Shown here: piece by piece, positions 46,001 through 56,654 of the stretch
Numbering within the stretch: the first letter of the stretch is position 1
Layout of the letters: every line of letters starts with the position of its first letter
Assembly (NCBI GenBank): GCA_012845835.1
Contig: JABAKD010000017.1
Span: 2,851,001 to 2,915,000 of the forward strand
DNA from: Undaria pinnatifida
Taxonomy: Eukaryota; Sar; Phaeophyceae; Laminariales; Alariaceae
Direction: 5' to 3'
Length of the DNA: 64,000 bases
The notes under the pieces: generated by a model
Databases searched by the model: none
Seen by the model: only the letters and a program-made list of their open reading frames with translations
Told to the model about the DNA's origin: nothing
Made by a program: the position numbers and the translations under genes

Positions 46001-49000
46001 CTCGAGGAGCCCTGTATATCTCACCCCGATTTTTTTGCTGAGTGAAGCTGAAATTATCATCCCACACGGTAGGGTTCGCACTTATTGGGCCGAACGCTTC
46101 TGATAATGTTACGGTTGAGATACTTAAACGAAAAGTTACCGGTTAGTCCGCTACTTTTGCGCGTATGTTTCGTTTCGTTCATGGACTAATAGTATTAGTA
46201 CCTCACAGCATTGTTGGTCTGGTTGCGCGAACGGTGCCTTCGACTCGGTGTTTCGTGTGATGGTGAGATATTGAAGAGCTCGTCATGTTGGGAGCTCAGA
46301 AAATTCTTGGAATCTGCTGCACCCCTGGTGTCATGGGATGACTCGAAAGTGCGATCCGATGACCAAACCCGTGGCTTAGGTATACTTTTTTTTTTGCAGA
46401 ACAAGACTAAAATTCCGACGAGTTTGGGTTAGTGGAGCACTCGCACTAAAAGAAATATTTGCCATAGAAGCAAGCGCTATATACTCGTATCTTTTTCGTA
46501 GCGCACGTCAATCAGTTGTTTTGTGTAAGTTTCCGGGTTGGCGGGGAGATGTCTGTTTGGCCGAGAAGGGAGTCGACAGTCTACGGTCGTAGAGCTCCAG
46601 TCTGTGCCTTTTGGTGTTGTTTCTGTATTGTTTTAACTGGGTGGAGGAGTCTACTACGCCGTAGGAATTGGGACTTGATACCATTTACTCAATTGCGTGT
46701 ATTTTTTGCCCGAGTTTTATGCTTGTATCGTTTTACGGAAGACTTCGCGAATTTGCGATTGTGCGATGCCATAGGACGTGTTGTAAGCCCCCCCCCCTCT
46801 CCTCTCACCTCCCCTCCCGTGCTGTCCTCTCTTTCCACTTCCCCCCCCGACCCCCGCCATCGGCGCCCACCCGGTCTCCCCTCCGTTATTTTTGTGAACT
46901 CTTGGATTCGCATTGTTGTTGCAGGCCTTGTCTCCCAGCTATTCCTCAAGGCAAGGAGGCAGCCGAATCGAGGCCATAAAGGAAGAACTTGACGTGAGGA
47001 TTTGATACAGAGTAGGGGGGGGCAGTAAAGCGGTGGCGTGCCAGAGCAAGCAATATGACTGCCTTATTGGGGCAAGCCGCCTTATTCATTCCGGGTTATG
47101 ATTGCTACTCCTCAGTCGCGCCAAGCGATTTTTGGCCGCCTTATATCGGGATACCGCCTTATTGGAGGACCCCCACTGTGAGGAGGGAACGATCGCTGCT
47201 ATATGTGTGCGCAGCTACTGTGTGCCTTACTGCTTTTTGGTCTTTTTTTATATATTGGTACCTAAAGATGCTATTATAGAAGGACACGCCAGCTAGCTCT
47301 GGGTTGCGAATGCAAATTGAGCTAAATCGGCACACAACGTGTATGAAAATACGTGGAAGTGTGGTGAGCTTGAGCTTTGTTTTTCCCCATCGGCCGGAGG
47401 ATTATATATCGTAGAAAAAAATAAAGATACAATACCAGTAGTGTACTTTGATTTATACCGGTAGGAGACTGGTCATTCCAAATACAGTACGAAGTGGCCC
47501 CTTTACGGCACCGGTTAGAGGGAAATATCGGCACTGTAGTAGCAACCGGCACTACTTCGCACACTGTCACTACTAGTTTTCCCCATATGTGTAGAGCAAT
47601 TTCACAGGCACTGTAGTGGACAACCGGCACTATAGAGAGACCACTACTGTGTGCGGTTTATACGTGCGAGACTGGTCATTTTGGGCGTGTCGAGCCCCTT
47701 TTTTGGCTTTAATGTACTACCTGGTATTTTTTCGGGAGGGGCGGTCGGTCAAGAAGTCAACCCGTGGTCTCATATCATACGGAAGTATCTTTGTTGTTGC
47801 CTGTTGGTTTTTGTCGCGGAGGAATTTGTTGGAATTTGTTTGAAAGTGTCGACTTTGCGTTACATTTTCCCGAAGTTGTTACGGTCACCGGCGTGTGTTT
47901 TCGGGTGTGACGGGATTTTGAGCAGTTCTCGTATCATGACCGGCATTTTTTTTTTTTTTCAAGTTCCTGGTCGTGACTACCCTATCGCCAGTTATAAATA
48001 TCCACCTACTTGGATTGTGCGTAGTGTCAGTGCGCGAAATGATTATCGACCGAAATCGCCCTCGTACGTAGATCTTTCCTGTTGACCCCAGCAGAATCCA
48101 AGGGAGGCGCCGACCTGTATCTTATAGGGGCATGAGTGCGTATGACAAAACTCGCGGCCGAAGTATCACGCAGCTTGCAAAGTTCGGCATCGGTCACTCA
48201 ACTGGTCGTACTCACATCAGACGCATTTGAAATGTGTTTTGATCAACTGTGAGTTCTTCGGATTGAGTGGTCAACACTCATGGTTTGTCAAGTACTCACC
48301 AGCGCGAGATCCTAGCGAGAGCTGCAGGTAGCATCGTTTACAGTGGGTATCCCGATTTAAGAGCGCCCCGCGATAAGCCGAAACAAGCGCTCTTAGCTAC
48401 ACGTTGCTCTTATCTGTAGTGGGAAATATATAGCTTTTAGTATATAGACACATGCCGATTTGACTGCTCTTGAGTTCCCGAGTGCTCTTTTATCCTGGGG
48501 GCTCTTAAATCGGGGTGCGCCATGTAAAAGCTACCCCTTCGGGGTGTGGTTTGCTTGAAATGCCGGGCGTGTCGCAGGTTGCAGAGGGGGACAAAACTCT
48601 TGTAAAAACTGAAGGAAAAACAATTAGCCACTCGGCAAGAAGCCGGGCAAGTAACACCGACCAGCCAGACGAGTTCATAGCTGAGTCCATACAAGCAAAC
48701 ACATAGATTATGAATACCCCCCCCCCCTCGCCCCACACGCCTATTATGCTTTGCAGGGACATGAAGGTAGCCACGGCACGCGCTCGCGCACTTGGCGAGC
48801 CCACCCCGGCTCCGCCCCGAGCCGCAGTAGGGACGGCGGTGGAGGCGGTGGAGGGGAGGGGATGGGGGGGGGGGCGATGAGGGACCGCGTGTACCGCGAA
48901 GACTTGTTCGGGAGCGTGGAGGATGCGGAGGCGCTTATCGGACTCGCTCGGCAGAGGGTTGGGTGGGGGGCGGAGGATATTGATGGGGCGGGGATTAGAG

Positions 49001-52000
49001 TGGGGGGGGGAGACGGGGAGGAGGCTGAGGAGGGGGAGGGGGGCATTTGCGTCTCGCTCCCGCACATGCTGTCAAAGTGAGTGGTGCGGGGGGGTTGCGG
49101 GGGTAAGGTAGTTGTGGCGGGTTGAGTTGGATTTTTTGTGATGGCGCTGTTGTGGTGGGTTCCACACGTAAAGTTTTTTCGGAAAAGGTTTCGCGTGTTC
49201 GTCATCTCGCCAACTTAAGATGGATACGTTTTTGTTGTGTGTGTGCGTCTTTTTTGTTTTGTTTGTGTGTTTCTTTTCTGCTGGCCACCACTGTCGTGTC
49301 TTCGTTGTTGATTAGTTGTGTCCTTTTTGAATGTGCATGACGGGGTTCCCCCCCGGTGGTCCAAGAGTAGGCCGCGTGACGTTTGAGGTCGAGATCGTAG
49401 GTTCGAATCTCACAAGAGAATATTTCTTGCCAAATCGACAGGCCGAAAGCGCGAGAGCGTGATTGGCGAATTCGATGCAAGTCGACGAGCATGTAAAGCT
49501 GAAAAGTGAGAACGCTGAACCATATTATGCGCTATAAAAATGAGGGCAAGTCCCAGGGAGGAGAAGGGAAGGCACTCGCGACCGCGCTTGTCGAAAAGCT
49601 CGCTGAGGATAAAACCTCTCACGACTTGAGCTGCAGAGTAAAAGTGATGACTAAAAGAAAATGAAAAATGATCTTCATACCACACGACGACCACCACCCT
49701 CGCCCCCACCCCACCCCACCTTACCCCGACCCTTCCTTCCAACCTCAACTCCACCCCCATCGTCAACCCCTATCACGTCACAAGTGGCATAACTTGACGT
49801 GACCCGTGATTTTTCTGGACGTGACTTATGGCAAATATTACGTGGAAGTGACCCGTATCGTGTCTTGACGTACCCGTTTCGTGTCTGGACGTGAGAACCG
49901 CAACACGACTTGACGTGACCCACGACATGCCTTGACTCGTTCCGTGACATGACTTGACGTCAACCGTACCATGACTTGACCTCACCCGTAATGGCAATGC
50001 AGGTATGCGGACATGTATAACAAGAACGGACGCATTGGCATCTACACGAGGCAGGAGCGCGAAGCTATCATCGCGCGTTTCAAGCGAAAGCGAGGTCGCA
50101 GAGTCTGGAAGAAAAAAATCAGGTACAAGCACGAATTAAATAATCGCAGGAGTTTGGCTGCTCTGGCCACTTTTCACGGTTCGCGTCGGGCCAGGGTGAC
50201 CCGGCCGGTCCCACGAGCATTAAAACCTTCCTGACCCGACCCGACCCGACCCGACCCGTGAGATGTCGCACACCTCCTGTCCCGCTCTACCCGCGAAATT
50301 TTGAAGACTGCCTGACTCGACCTGCGGGTCGGGTGGGGCGTCGTGAAAAACCCGGAAAATAACGAAGAAGAGCCATGCTCCCGGGGGGGGGGGCGCATGC
50401 GGTTGGTCCCAACTGTATCTGACGTACGAGGTTCCGTAACTGAGGACACGGAAAGAAAGAAAAAAATGCCGTGCCACGGTGGGAGGAGGTGTTGTTTTTG
50501 CCCGCAGTTATGTCTGACTGAAGGGGCTGACTCAGCGGAAGAACTGCCCAACAATGTTGCTGGAAAGCCATGCCATTGTTGGGACTCCTTTGTGTTTTAC
50601 AGTATTGCTCAGCGAGTTGTTAATTTTCCTAAACGTAAGTCCCCTTTGTTGAGCTGGGTAAGGCAGGAGATCCTGTAAACCGGCTCCCCGCCGTCCCCCG
50701 TCCCCTCACCTACCCGCCCCCCACCTTCTACCAAATCCCCCCCCCCCCTCCCCCTCTTTATCCTGATAGATGGTGGCCGCAGACGAAGAAACGTGCCGGG
50801 GATAGGATAAGCAAACAGTTTCTATGTATTATATGGAAGAACCGTAAAGAGCGCCCAAATGTTGGAGGTGTCTCTATTAGGAGTGCGAACGGTGCTCCGT
50901 CTCGAAAGGAATGCGTGGTCAATGGCCAAATGACTAAAGCTAGCAAAAAATGAGTACCCCCCCCCCCCCCCTCCGTAAAACAGCCGCAAGAATGACCCCG
51001 CCCCTCCCTAATCCCCCCCCCCCCACCTACCTTGTCATGTATAACTGCCGCAAGAACCTGGCTGACCAGCGCATGAGGGTTAAGGGTGTTACCTCCCCCC
51101 TCCCCCCTCTCCCACCGCCTCCGTAATCCTACGTCCCCCACCCTCCACGTTTTCAGGTATTACTGGCGTAAGAACCTAACAAGCGCATGAGGGTTAAGGG
51201 TCTTATCCCCCCCCCCCCTATTCCCGCCTCCGTAATCCTACCTCCCCCCCCCATCAGGTATAACTGCCGCAAGAACCTCGCTGACAAGCGCATGAGGGTT
51301 AAGGGACGCTTCGTGAAGATGTCGCCGGAGCAGCGGGCCGCGCTCAAGCTCAAGCAGAAAGCGTTGCGGAGCGCGCGAGCTGCCGCCGGTGCCGCTGGAA
51401 GCCGGGGAGGAGCCAGCGGGCAAACCGATAGCAGGTGGGAAGTGCAAGTGTTGGAGTGTGGAGGTGTGCCATCGATGGTGGAGGTAGTGGGTAGTGATGG
51501 GGGTGGTCGGGGGGGGGGGGCGGAGGCGTGTGGCGGGGGGTCGAGGTGGTGCTGGTAGCAGGTTCGGGAGGGTGGCGGGGAGTGGGGTGGGGCAGGAGGA
51601 GATGGTGGTGGTGGAGGTGGTGCGGTGGATGGTTGGCAGTGGTGGCGGTTGGGGGAGAGGGGGGGGTGGTCGTTCCGAATGGGGTGGTGGGAGTAGGCGT
51701 GGTGGTGGTGGTGGTGGAGGAGGCGGTGATGGGGGGGGTGTTGCGGGATTGACTACGATGGCTGTGACGGGGATGGTCGAAGCTGTTACTCGTTGTCGTG
51801 AAAGACCAAAAGCAGGTTCGAGGAGCTCGTTGGTTATAAGGTGCTGCCCACTGGCCTGCATAGTCACTCGCTCTTCGCTGTTAGCTGGCGTCGCCCGCCG
51901 CTGAAAGCATTTTTCGTGGATTTTTTTCTTGGTCTTATCTCGACACGCTTTTTTTCTTTTTCTTTTTTTGTCCTTTCCGTCCCCCCACCCCCCCTTCCAT

Positions 52001-52297
52001 CCCCTTCACAGCATGGATATGGACCTCCTCGGTAGCGAAGAAATCAGCAGCGAGACGGGCAGCGGCGCGACTGCTGCGGAAGGCTTCGAAGACGACATGG
52101 AAGCGGTCGTACCCGGCGAAGACGAGGGGGAGGAGGAGGAAGAGGAGGAGGTAGAAGAGGAGGAGGAGGAGGAGGAAGAGGAGGAGGACGAGGACGGACG
52201 GGGCTCAGGAAGGGGAGGAGGAGGAAGCGGAGGAAGAGGAGGGGGAGCCCCCGAGGAGCCACTAAAGCGGATCCGCCGTCACAGTATCGCGTACTGA
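39985..52297 (+). CDS. CCT-domain protein, probable transcriptional regulator, 10 exons
   Basis: Exons: 39985-40049, 41966-42047, 42553-42966, 43673-43849, 44211-44810, 46925-46993, 48757-49076, 50003-50122, 51258-51434 and 52012-52297. Together they give 2310 nt and 769 residues. All nine introns are GT-AG and the phases match at each junction. Residues 592-636 form a CCT motif: REAIIARFKRKR, then KKKIRYNCRKNLA and KGRFVK, across the exon 8/9 junction. In plant CONSTANS/TOC1-type proteins this motif binds DNA with NF-Y partners and enters the nucleus. No B-box or receiver domain is seen. Other regions are polyQ (about 122-127), a His/Gln-rich stretch (about 343-393), Gly-rich linkers, a glutamate run (about 711-736), an RG-rich stretch and a basic tail. 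Exon 3's acceptor and the start codon are the least certain points. The target and process controlled are unknown. Confidence 0.9.
41233..41720. repeat. Degenerate GTT/GAT/GGT-rich tract in intron 1
   Basis: Recurrent units such as GGTGATGGTGG, GTTGATGGTGACG and GATGATGATGAT. The composition keeps frames open on the opposite strand. Confidence 0.6.
41966..42047 (+). CDS. CCT gene exon 2 (residues 22-49)
   Basis: Acceptor GGCAG|GTGC completes the glycine split in exon 1. Reads CDAEKAAALLLAVAPGRHSF, donor GAG|GTAAGG (phase 0). Confidence 0.75.
42553..42966 (+). CDS. CCT gene exon 3 (residues 50-187)
   Basis: The acceptor taken is TATCAG|GCG, the first AG after a C-tract at 42480-42498. The donor is GAG|GTAAGA (phase 0). 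Low-complexity protein with a polyQ run followed by PVPMSSLRDS and a glycine run. The frame is also open back to 42409. Confidence 0.72.
43673..43849 (+). CDS. CCT gene exon 4 (residues 188-246)
   Basis: Acceptor GCTTCAG|GGT, donor CAG|GTGCGG, phase 0 at both ends. Serine-rich, ending SMPSMLESLVHLATQ, an amphipathic helix-like end. Confidence 0.8.
44211..44810 (+). CDS. CCT gene exon 5 (residues 247-446)
   Basis: Acceptor GTCAG|GAA, donor CGG|GTGAGT, phase 0. Begins ELRTIDGEIEARERACAR, then proline/serine-rich, an alanine run, and a His/Gln-rich stretch encoded by a degenerate CAC-CAA tract (44500-44650), which is the likely reason for length variation. Of the frames open through this tract, only this one joins in phase on both sides. 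Confidence 0.82.
46925..46993 (+). CDS. CCT gene exon 6 (residues 447-469)
   Basis: A 69-nt exon. Acceptor TTGCAG|GCC, donor GAC|GTGAGG, phase 0. Reads ALSPSYSSRQGGSRIEAIKE then ELD. Confidence 0.72.
48757..49076 (+). CDS. CCT gene exon 7 (residues 470-575)
   Basis: Acceptor TTGCAG|GGA, donor TCAAA|GTGAGT (phase 2). Glycine-rich first half, then RDRVYREDLFGSVEDAEALI, an acidic stretch, and SLPHMLSK, which joins directly to the CCT exon. Confidence 0.82.
49347..49675 (+). mobile_element. Possible tRNA-derived SINE in intron 7
   Basis: CGGTGGTCCAAGAGTAGG and, about 30 nt on, TAGGTTCGAATCTCAC resemble the A and B boxes of a tRNA gene. The acceptor and T stems do not pair properly, so it is not a working tRNA. 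About 250 bp of unrelated body follow, ending in an A-rich stretch (ACTAAAAGAAAATGAAAAAT). No clear target-site duplication was found. Confidence 0.4.
49785..49990. repeat. Degenerate CTTGACGTGACCCGT tandem array in intron 7
   Basis: About ten variants of an 18-24-bp unit (CTTGACGTGACCC, CTGGACGTGACTT, CATGACTTGACGTCAACCGT). One contains a perfect TGACGTCA at 49955-49962. The array ends about 12 bp before the exon 8 acceptor. Confidence 0.8.
50003..50122 (+). CDS. CCT gene exon 8 (residues 576-615, first half of the CCT motif)
   Basis: Acceptor ATGCAG|GTAT, donor ATCAG|GTACAA (phase 2). Encodes YADMYNKNGRIGIYTRQERE, then AIIARFKRKRGRRVWKKKI. Confidence 0.93.
50232..50260. repeat. GACCC pentamer run
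   Basis: Five GACCC units in a row, shortly after the exon 8 donor. Confidence 0.85.
50765..50953 (+). repeat. Copy B of a small repeated ORF (WWPQ family) in intron 8
   Basis: A 63-codon frame reading RWWPQTKKRAGDRISKQFL, IRSANGAPSRK and ending in TGA followed by GTACCCCC. It is the intronic relative of 60347-60781. Frame and stop are preserved despite many base changes. Function unknown. Confidence 0.75.
50977..51230 (+). repeat. Diverged copies of the exon 9 5' boundary in intron 8
   Basis: Copies of AACTGCCGCAAGAACCT followed by AAGCGCATGAGGGTTAAGGG occur at about 51046-51092 and 51158-51205, before the true one at 51258. A vestige, AACAGCCGCAAGAATGACC, lies at about 50981. The 51046 copy has lost the acceptor (CATG for CAGG). 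The 51158 copy keeps TTTTCAG|GTATT but lacks five bases, which would shift the frame. Confidence 0.9.
51258..51434 (+). CDS. CCT gene exon 9 (residues 616-674, second half of the CCT motif)
   Basis: Acceptor ATCAG|GTAT completes the arginine split in exon 8. Reads YNCRKNLADKRMRVKGRFVK, then MSPEQRAALKLKQKALRSAR. Donor AGCAG|GTGGGA (phase 2). The basic helix-like segment after the CCT motif may extend DNA binding. Confidence 0.93.
52012..52297 (+). CDS. CCT gene exon 10 (residues 675-769, stop)
   Basis: Acceptor TTCACAG|CATGG completes a serine. Encodes MDMDLLGSEEISSETGSG, a glutamate-rich run, an RG/GG-rich stretch and the tail PLKRIRRHSIAY. The GAG/GAA run is a likely site of length variation. 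Confidence 0.88.
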
Positions 52298-53278
52298 CTG
52301 TACCCATTTTTGTGGGTGGTGGTGGCAAGGGATGAGTGGTGGGAGAGGGGGTGGTGGTGGTGGTGGCGGTTGTCCATCATTTTTTTTTTGGTCGCGACCC
52401 CGGTTTAGGATTTTTTGTGGAATCTGTAGTCAAAGCGAAGCTCGTATGGGTTTTTAGGGAGGGAAAGTGGGTGGGTTGGTTGGATATCCGCGTGTGCTCA
52501 CGCACGCTTCCTCTTTTTTTGTTCGTCTTTTGCGGGCGATAGTCTTCTTTTTCCCCCTCTCCCTGTTCTTCTCTCCTTCGTATGTTCCTTCACGTGCTTC
52601 CTTTTCTTGTATTTCTTCGAGTTCTTAATATACATTTTTTATTTCTTCGTTTTGAGTTCTGGGCTCCGCTTTCTTCATGTTCTTGCTCTTGTTTCATTGT
52701 TTTTCTTCCCCCTCGTTGAATTTGTTCGGTGGTTTTTCCTTGTCTATCGGATCTACTTTTGATCCTTTTACTACTGATACTAGAACACACCACGCTACTC
52801 CCACCTAGTTTGTACCCATTTTTTTTGGTGCAGCTGTCAAGGGGGTTGTTATTCGTAAAGGATTTCTGCGGGAAGAAGGGGGAGAAGAAAATATGGGGGA
52901 GGGGGATAGGAGATGGGGGATAGGCAGGAGGGGGCAGACAGCTGTTGCCATTTCTAGTTGGGTCCTTTTCCACGACCGTTGTCGCCACGCCTGAAACGGC
53001 TGACGATTGACGATGGAAATCATAGTTGGAAAGAATTGCTTGGTCGTCCTTGACGCCCTCTTAGAGTTTCTGGCGAGCAAGTATGCTAGTGGGAGACCGC
53101 GTTTGTTTTGACGCCCTGGACTGACCGCCCTCCTACACTAAAACTAGTATGATAAGGCCAAAAGAGGCCTTGACGCGTCCCGAAAATGACCGGTCTCCTA
53201 CTATGTTTCCTTCAAGCGAGGCGGTAGAACTGAGGGGAGGAGGGTATAGGGAGGGGGGGGGGGGTGGAGGCGGTAGCA

Positions 53279-53306
53279 GGGAGGGAGGGAGGGAGGGAGG
53301 GAAGGG
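53279..53306 (+). repeat. GGGA tandem run, G-quadruplex-capable
   Basis: GGGAGGGAGGGAGGGAGGG continues to GAAGGG, so at least four G3 blocks lie within 20 nt. A 12-base G run lies just upstream. Confidence 0.85.
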
Positions 53307-53451
53307 CAGTGGACGAAACATTTGTCAGTGTAGTTTCGTGTTAAACAGTGAGAGGAGAGGCTTTTTTTTCTTTGTACCCATCCTGATGATGCTGGCTGGC
53401 GTGTTCCCGGCACGTAGGAGTTTTAACACCCACGGTTTTCTGTGGTGGCAT

Positions 53452-53528
53452 TGTCCTATTAATAGCTATGGTGCCGTTATCCTATTAATAGCTTACTCGT
53501 ATGGAGTCATTATCCAATTAATAGCTGC
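53452..53528. repeat. Three diverged 26-32-bp units
   Basis: TCCTATTAATAGCT, TCCTATTAATAGCT and TCCAATTAATAGCT are each separated by about 15 bp of related sequence. Confidence 0.8.
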
Positions 53529-55978
53529 TGCGGGTCAATGCGGAAAATAGACGTGGAAAATAATATGGCAAGAAAATATGCAAAACGATTAGAAAAAACG
53601 GGTAGCGCGGGGGAGGAGGAGGAGGGGCTGTAGCGGTCATCAGAGATGGTGGCGGCGGCGTCGCAGACCTACCTTTTTATTTCTTGTTCGTTTCTTCTGT
53701 GTGCATGTTTGGACGCTTGTTTGCGTTGCGTTGCGTCGCGTCCGTTTTCTTTTTTTTTTCTTCGGGAGGCAGGTTGTGTTTTGTGTTTTCGTCCAACCAT
53801 TGCGGCGGCTGGTCTTTTTTTTCGTTTTTTTTTTTCTAGATCTTGCCATTAAGGCTGGCCTGTTTCGACCCTTTCTTGAGTACCCGTGGAGATTCGTTTT
53901 TCTTTGGTGTGTCGTGTTTTCGCCCGAATTATCGTCATATTTGCCGGGTTTTTTTTCCAGTCTTTTTTTTTTCAGTCAATAGGCAGAAATAGTACCCCCC
54001 CCCCCTTGGCTAGAAATGATCGCGCCAGCAAAGGACATGCCATGGGCGCTTTCATTAGGACTAAAAAGGCAAGACAAGCACTGGCTGGGCATATGCTGGG
54101 GACCCCGCTAGGCGCGTTCATTTGCCAAAAAAGACAAGCAAATCGTTGGCTGGGCAATAAATATGCTGGGTTTCGGGCTGAGTTAAGAGGCGTTTTGTGA
54201 TGAGGGGGGGGTGCGGATGTTCTGTTCATTGTTTGCAAAGGGTGTTATCATGGGAGGGTGCGGGGGAGCGCGGGGATGCGAGTGTTTTCCGTTTTCTTGC
54301 TGAGGCGTTTTGTGGGGGGGAACGGGGATGGATGGGGGAGGGGATGCGGGTGCTCCCCACTTGCGCAGGCGTTCTTTCAGAGTCCACAGGGGAGCGGGGA
54401 TGAGGGATGAGTAGAGACAGCGGGGGGAGGGGGGGGGCGTCTGTGTGGCACGGTTACTTTCGGCCCTACTGCGCCCCCGAGTCATTCTACTGTAGCCCCC
54501 CTAACTTTTCTTTACCGAAATCGCCGGTTTCAAAACGAGCTCACGGTCGTATCTCTACAAATACGGTGTCCCTCGACACCCTCCCCGACGTCGCGATCGT
54601 TGGACCGACCTTTGCACACGAGAATTTGTATGGGTACTTTTTTCCAGTAGCATCCTTCCTTGTGTCGAGCAGCCATAATGATGAAACGTTCGTTAAAGAA
54701 AATGGCTGGTTTCGGGGGGGCTATCGTAGAATCAGTCCCCCTGTCTGTGGAAAGGAAATCAAAAGAGTTGGTTTTAGTTATAAGGCGTCTTTTTGAAGAG
54801 CCGAGCAAAAATAGATTTGCCTCCCCTTTTTGTGCGGATATTCCCCCTGTTTCTCTCGCTTGCGCACGTCGCTAGCGCACGGGGGGAATAACAAGAAGGT
54901 AATAGCAAACAACTAGATGCCGCGGTGGACGTTTGGCGGCGCGTCTCAGTCAAGTCAAAATCAGTATCTCGAGTCTTGAGTCTCAAGTGTCGGCCTTTTC
55001 GGCGGATTTTTTTGTGATTTGTTTTACAGCGAATATCGGTCATTTTTTTTTCGGTTGACTTTGATTGGGTCCGGTGCGCTCCTATCATTGTGCATATGAT
55101 ATTACCACCAGAAAGCGAGGGGCAGGGGGTAGTGCTTGTAGAGAGAGTTTTGGCGAGAGAGGCCGGAAGGGAAAGTGTCATGTTGTTTTTTGCTAGTTGA
55201 AGCGAAGTTTGAAACCGTCTGATGGTCGGGGAGTGGGAGAGGCTTTTGGGGGGAGGGAGTTTGGGGCGTTGGGAGGAAAGCACAATAATGGTCAGGGTTA
55301 GGGAGAAATGCCTTGTGTTTTTGTGTTAAGGCGGTAAATACAGGGGGAGGGGGGGTTGGTTTGGAATATCTTTGTACGTATATGTGCTCAGTGGTGGAGG
55401 CGGGAGAGCGCGGGGGGGAGGGAGAGGGTAGGTAATGGTTTGGTCAGCACATACATACGTACATCGCGGCGAATGCTTACATGTGATACATGCATATATT
55501 TATACATACTTAAAGATGCATACGATTGTCCAGCGACATGTATACCAACCCCAGGTACTTGCAGTACATTCATATTTGCATACGCACTCGGCAAGCAGCG
55601 TGTCGGGGGGCTTCCTAGGTTGGGTGGAGCGAGGGATTGGCGAGCTGTAGCTGGCTTGAGGGCGGGGGGAGATAAGGCGTGGGCCATAGGGGGATGTATC
55701 GTATGATGGGTCGTGACAGCTTCACGGAAGGGAAGTGGTTCGTAGAACTGCTGCGGACGTGGCTACTTTTCTGGCGCAGTTGCCTTGTTTGCGTGGTATA
55801 GTGCCCAGTGATATGGCCGATTGCGGTGGATGACACATGTCGGGATGGGAGGGGAAATTGAGCGAGTCGGCCGCCATTAGGCGCCGCCGGATGCGAACCG
55901 TTTTCTGGGAATTCCATCCACGCGGAAAGCTTCTTTTTTTTGTCCCCCCCCCCTCCCTCCCATGGAAGAGCGATTTGA

Positions 55979-56085
55979 ATGTCTTGTACCTGGCAATGTC
56001 TTGTACGTGGCAATGTCTTGTACGTGGCAATGTCTTGTACGTGGCAATGTCTTGTACGTGGCAACGTCTTGTACGTGGCAGTCTC
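55979..56085. repeat. 18-bp minisatellite, about six copies
   Basis: AATGTCTTGTACGTGGCA repeated head to tail, with few changes (TACCTGGCA in the first, AACGTCTTG in the fifth). The 18-bp period keeps frames open. There are no unique spacers. Confidence 0.95.
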
Positions 56086-56611
56086 ATTCAGCCAACAGAG
56101 CAAAGCTTTTGTTGGTGGGGGGCTGAATGAGGGGTTCATATTTTTCTGGCGCTTGTTGGTTTGCTGGTGCCTCGAAATTTTCTGATGGTTCAGAATTTCT
56201 GGCGATTCGGAATTTTCTGGGCATTGTCCGGCTTATTTTGGCAGGCATCACGGAGGTTGGGCTGCGGAAGCGCAATTCACTTGTGAGTGCTACTTTTTTT
56301 TTTTTCTCCACGTAGAGGAGAAATGACTGGCAGATCAGAGTCAGATTATAGGTGGATGCGTACGTACATGAAAGAGGCTTCGTTTGCGTGTCCCGGGTAG
56401 AGTGTAGCTGGCAAATCAGATTCGGATTCAAATGATGCTTACAACTTGAAGGGGATCGTCCTCGCCCGTGCCGTAGATAGGAAGGGGTGATGGGGGCGGG
56501 GAGGGTATAGCTGGTCACTGTTTCTGTCCATCTACGCTCGTGCGTGCGTGGGAGCTGGTGTACGGGAGCGGCTGTGTGCACTCTTGTTGCTCACGCCAAA
56601 AACACAGCGAA

Positions 56612-56654
56612 CCGGTGGGCGGGTGGGCGGGTGGGTGGGTGGGTGGGTAGGTAG
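56612..56654. repeat. GGGT/GGGC tandem tract
   Basis: GGTGGGCGGGTGGGCGGGTG continuing as GGTGGGTGGG. A similar tract occurs at about 57785-57830. Both are G-quadruplex-capable. Confidence 0.85.

Noticed and set aside
55979-56085. Regularly spaced repeats, CRISPR-like at first sight
   Set aside because: The units are contiguous with no unique spacers and the context is eukaryotic. It is a minisatellite.
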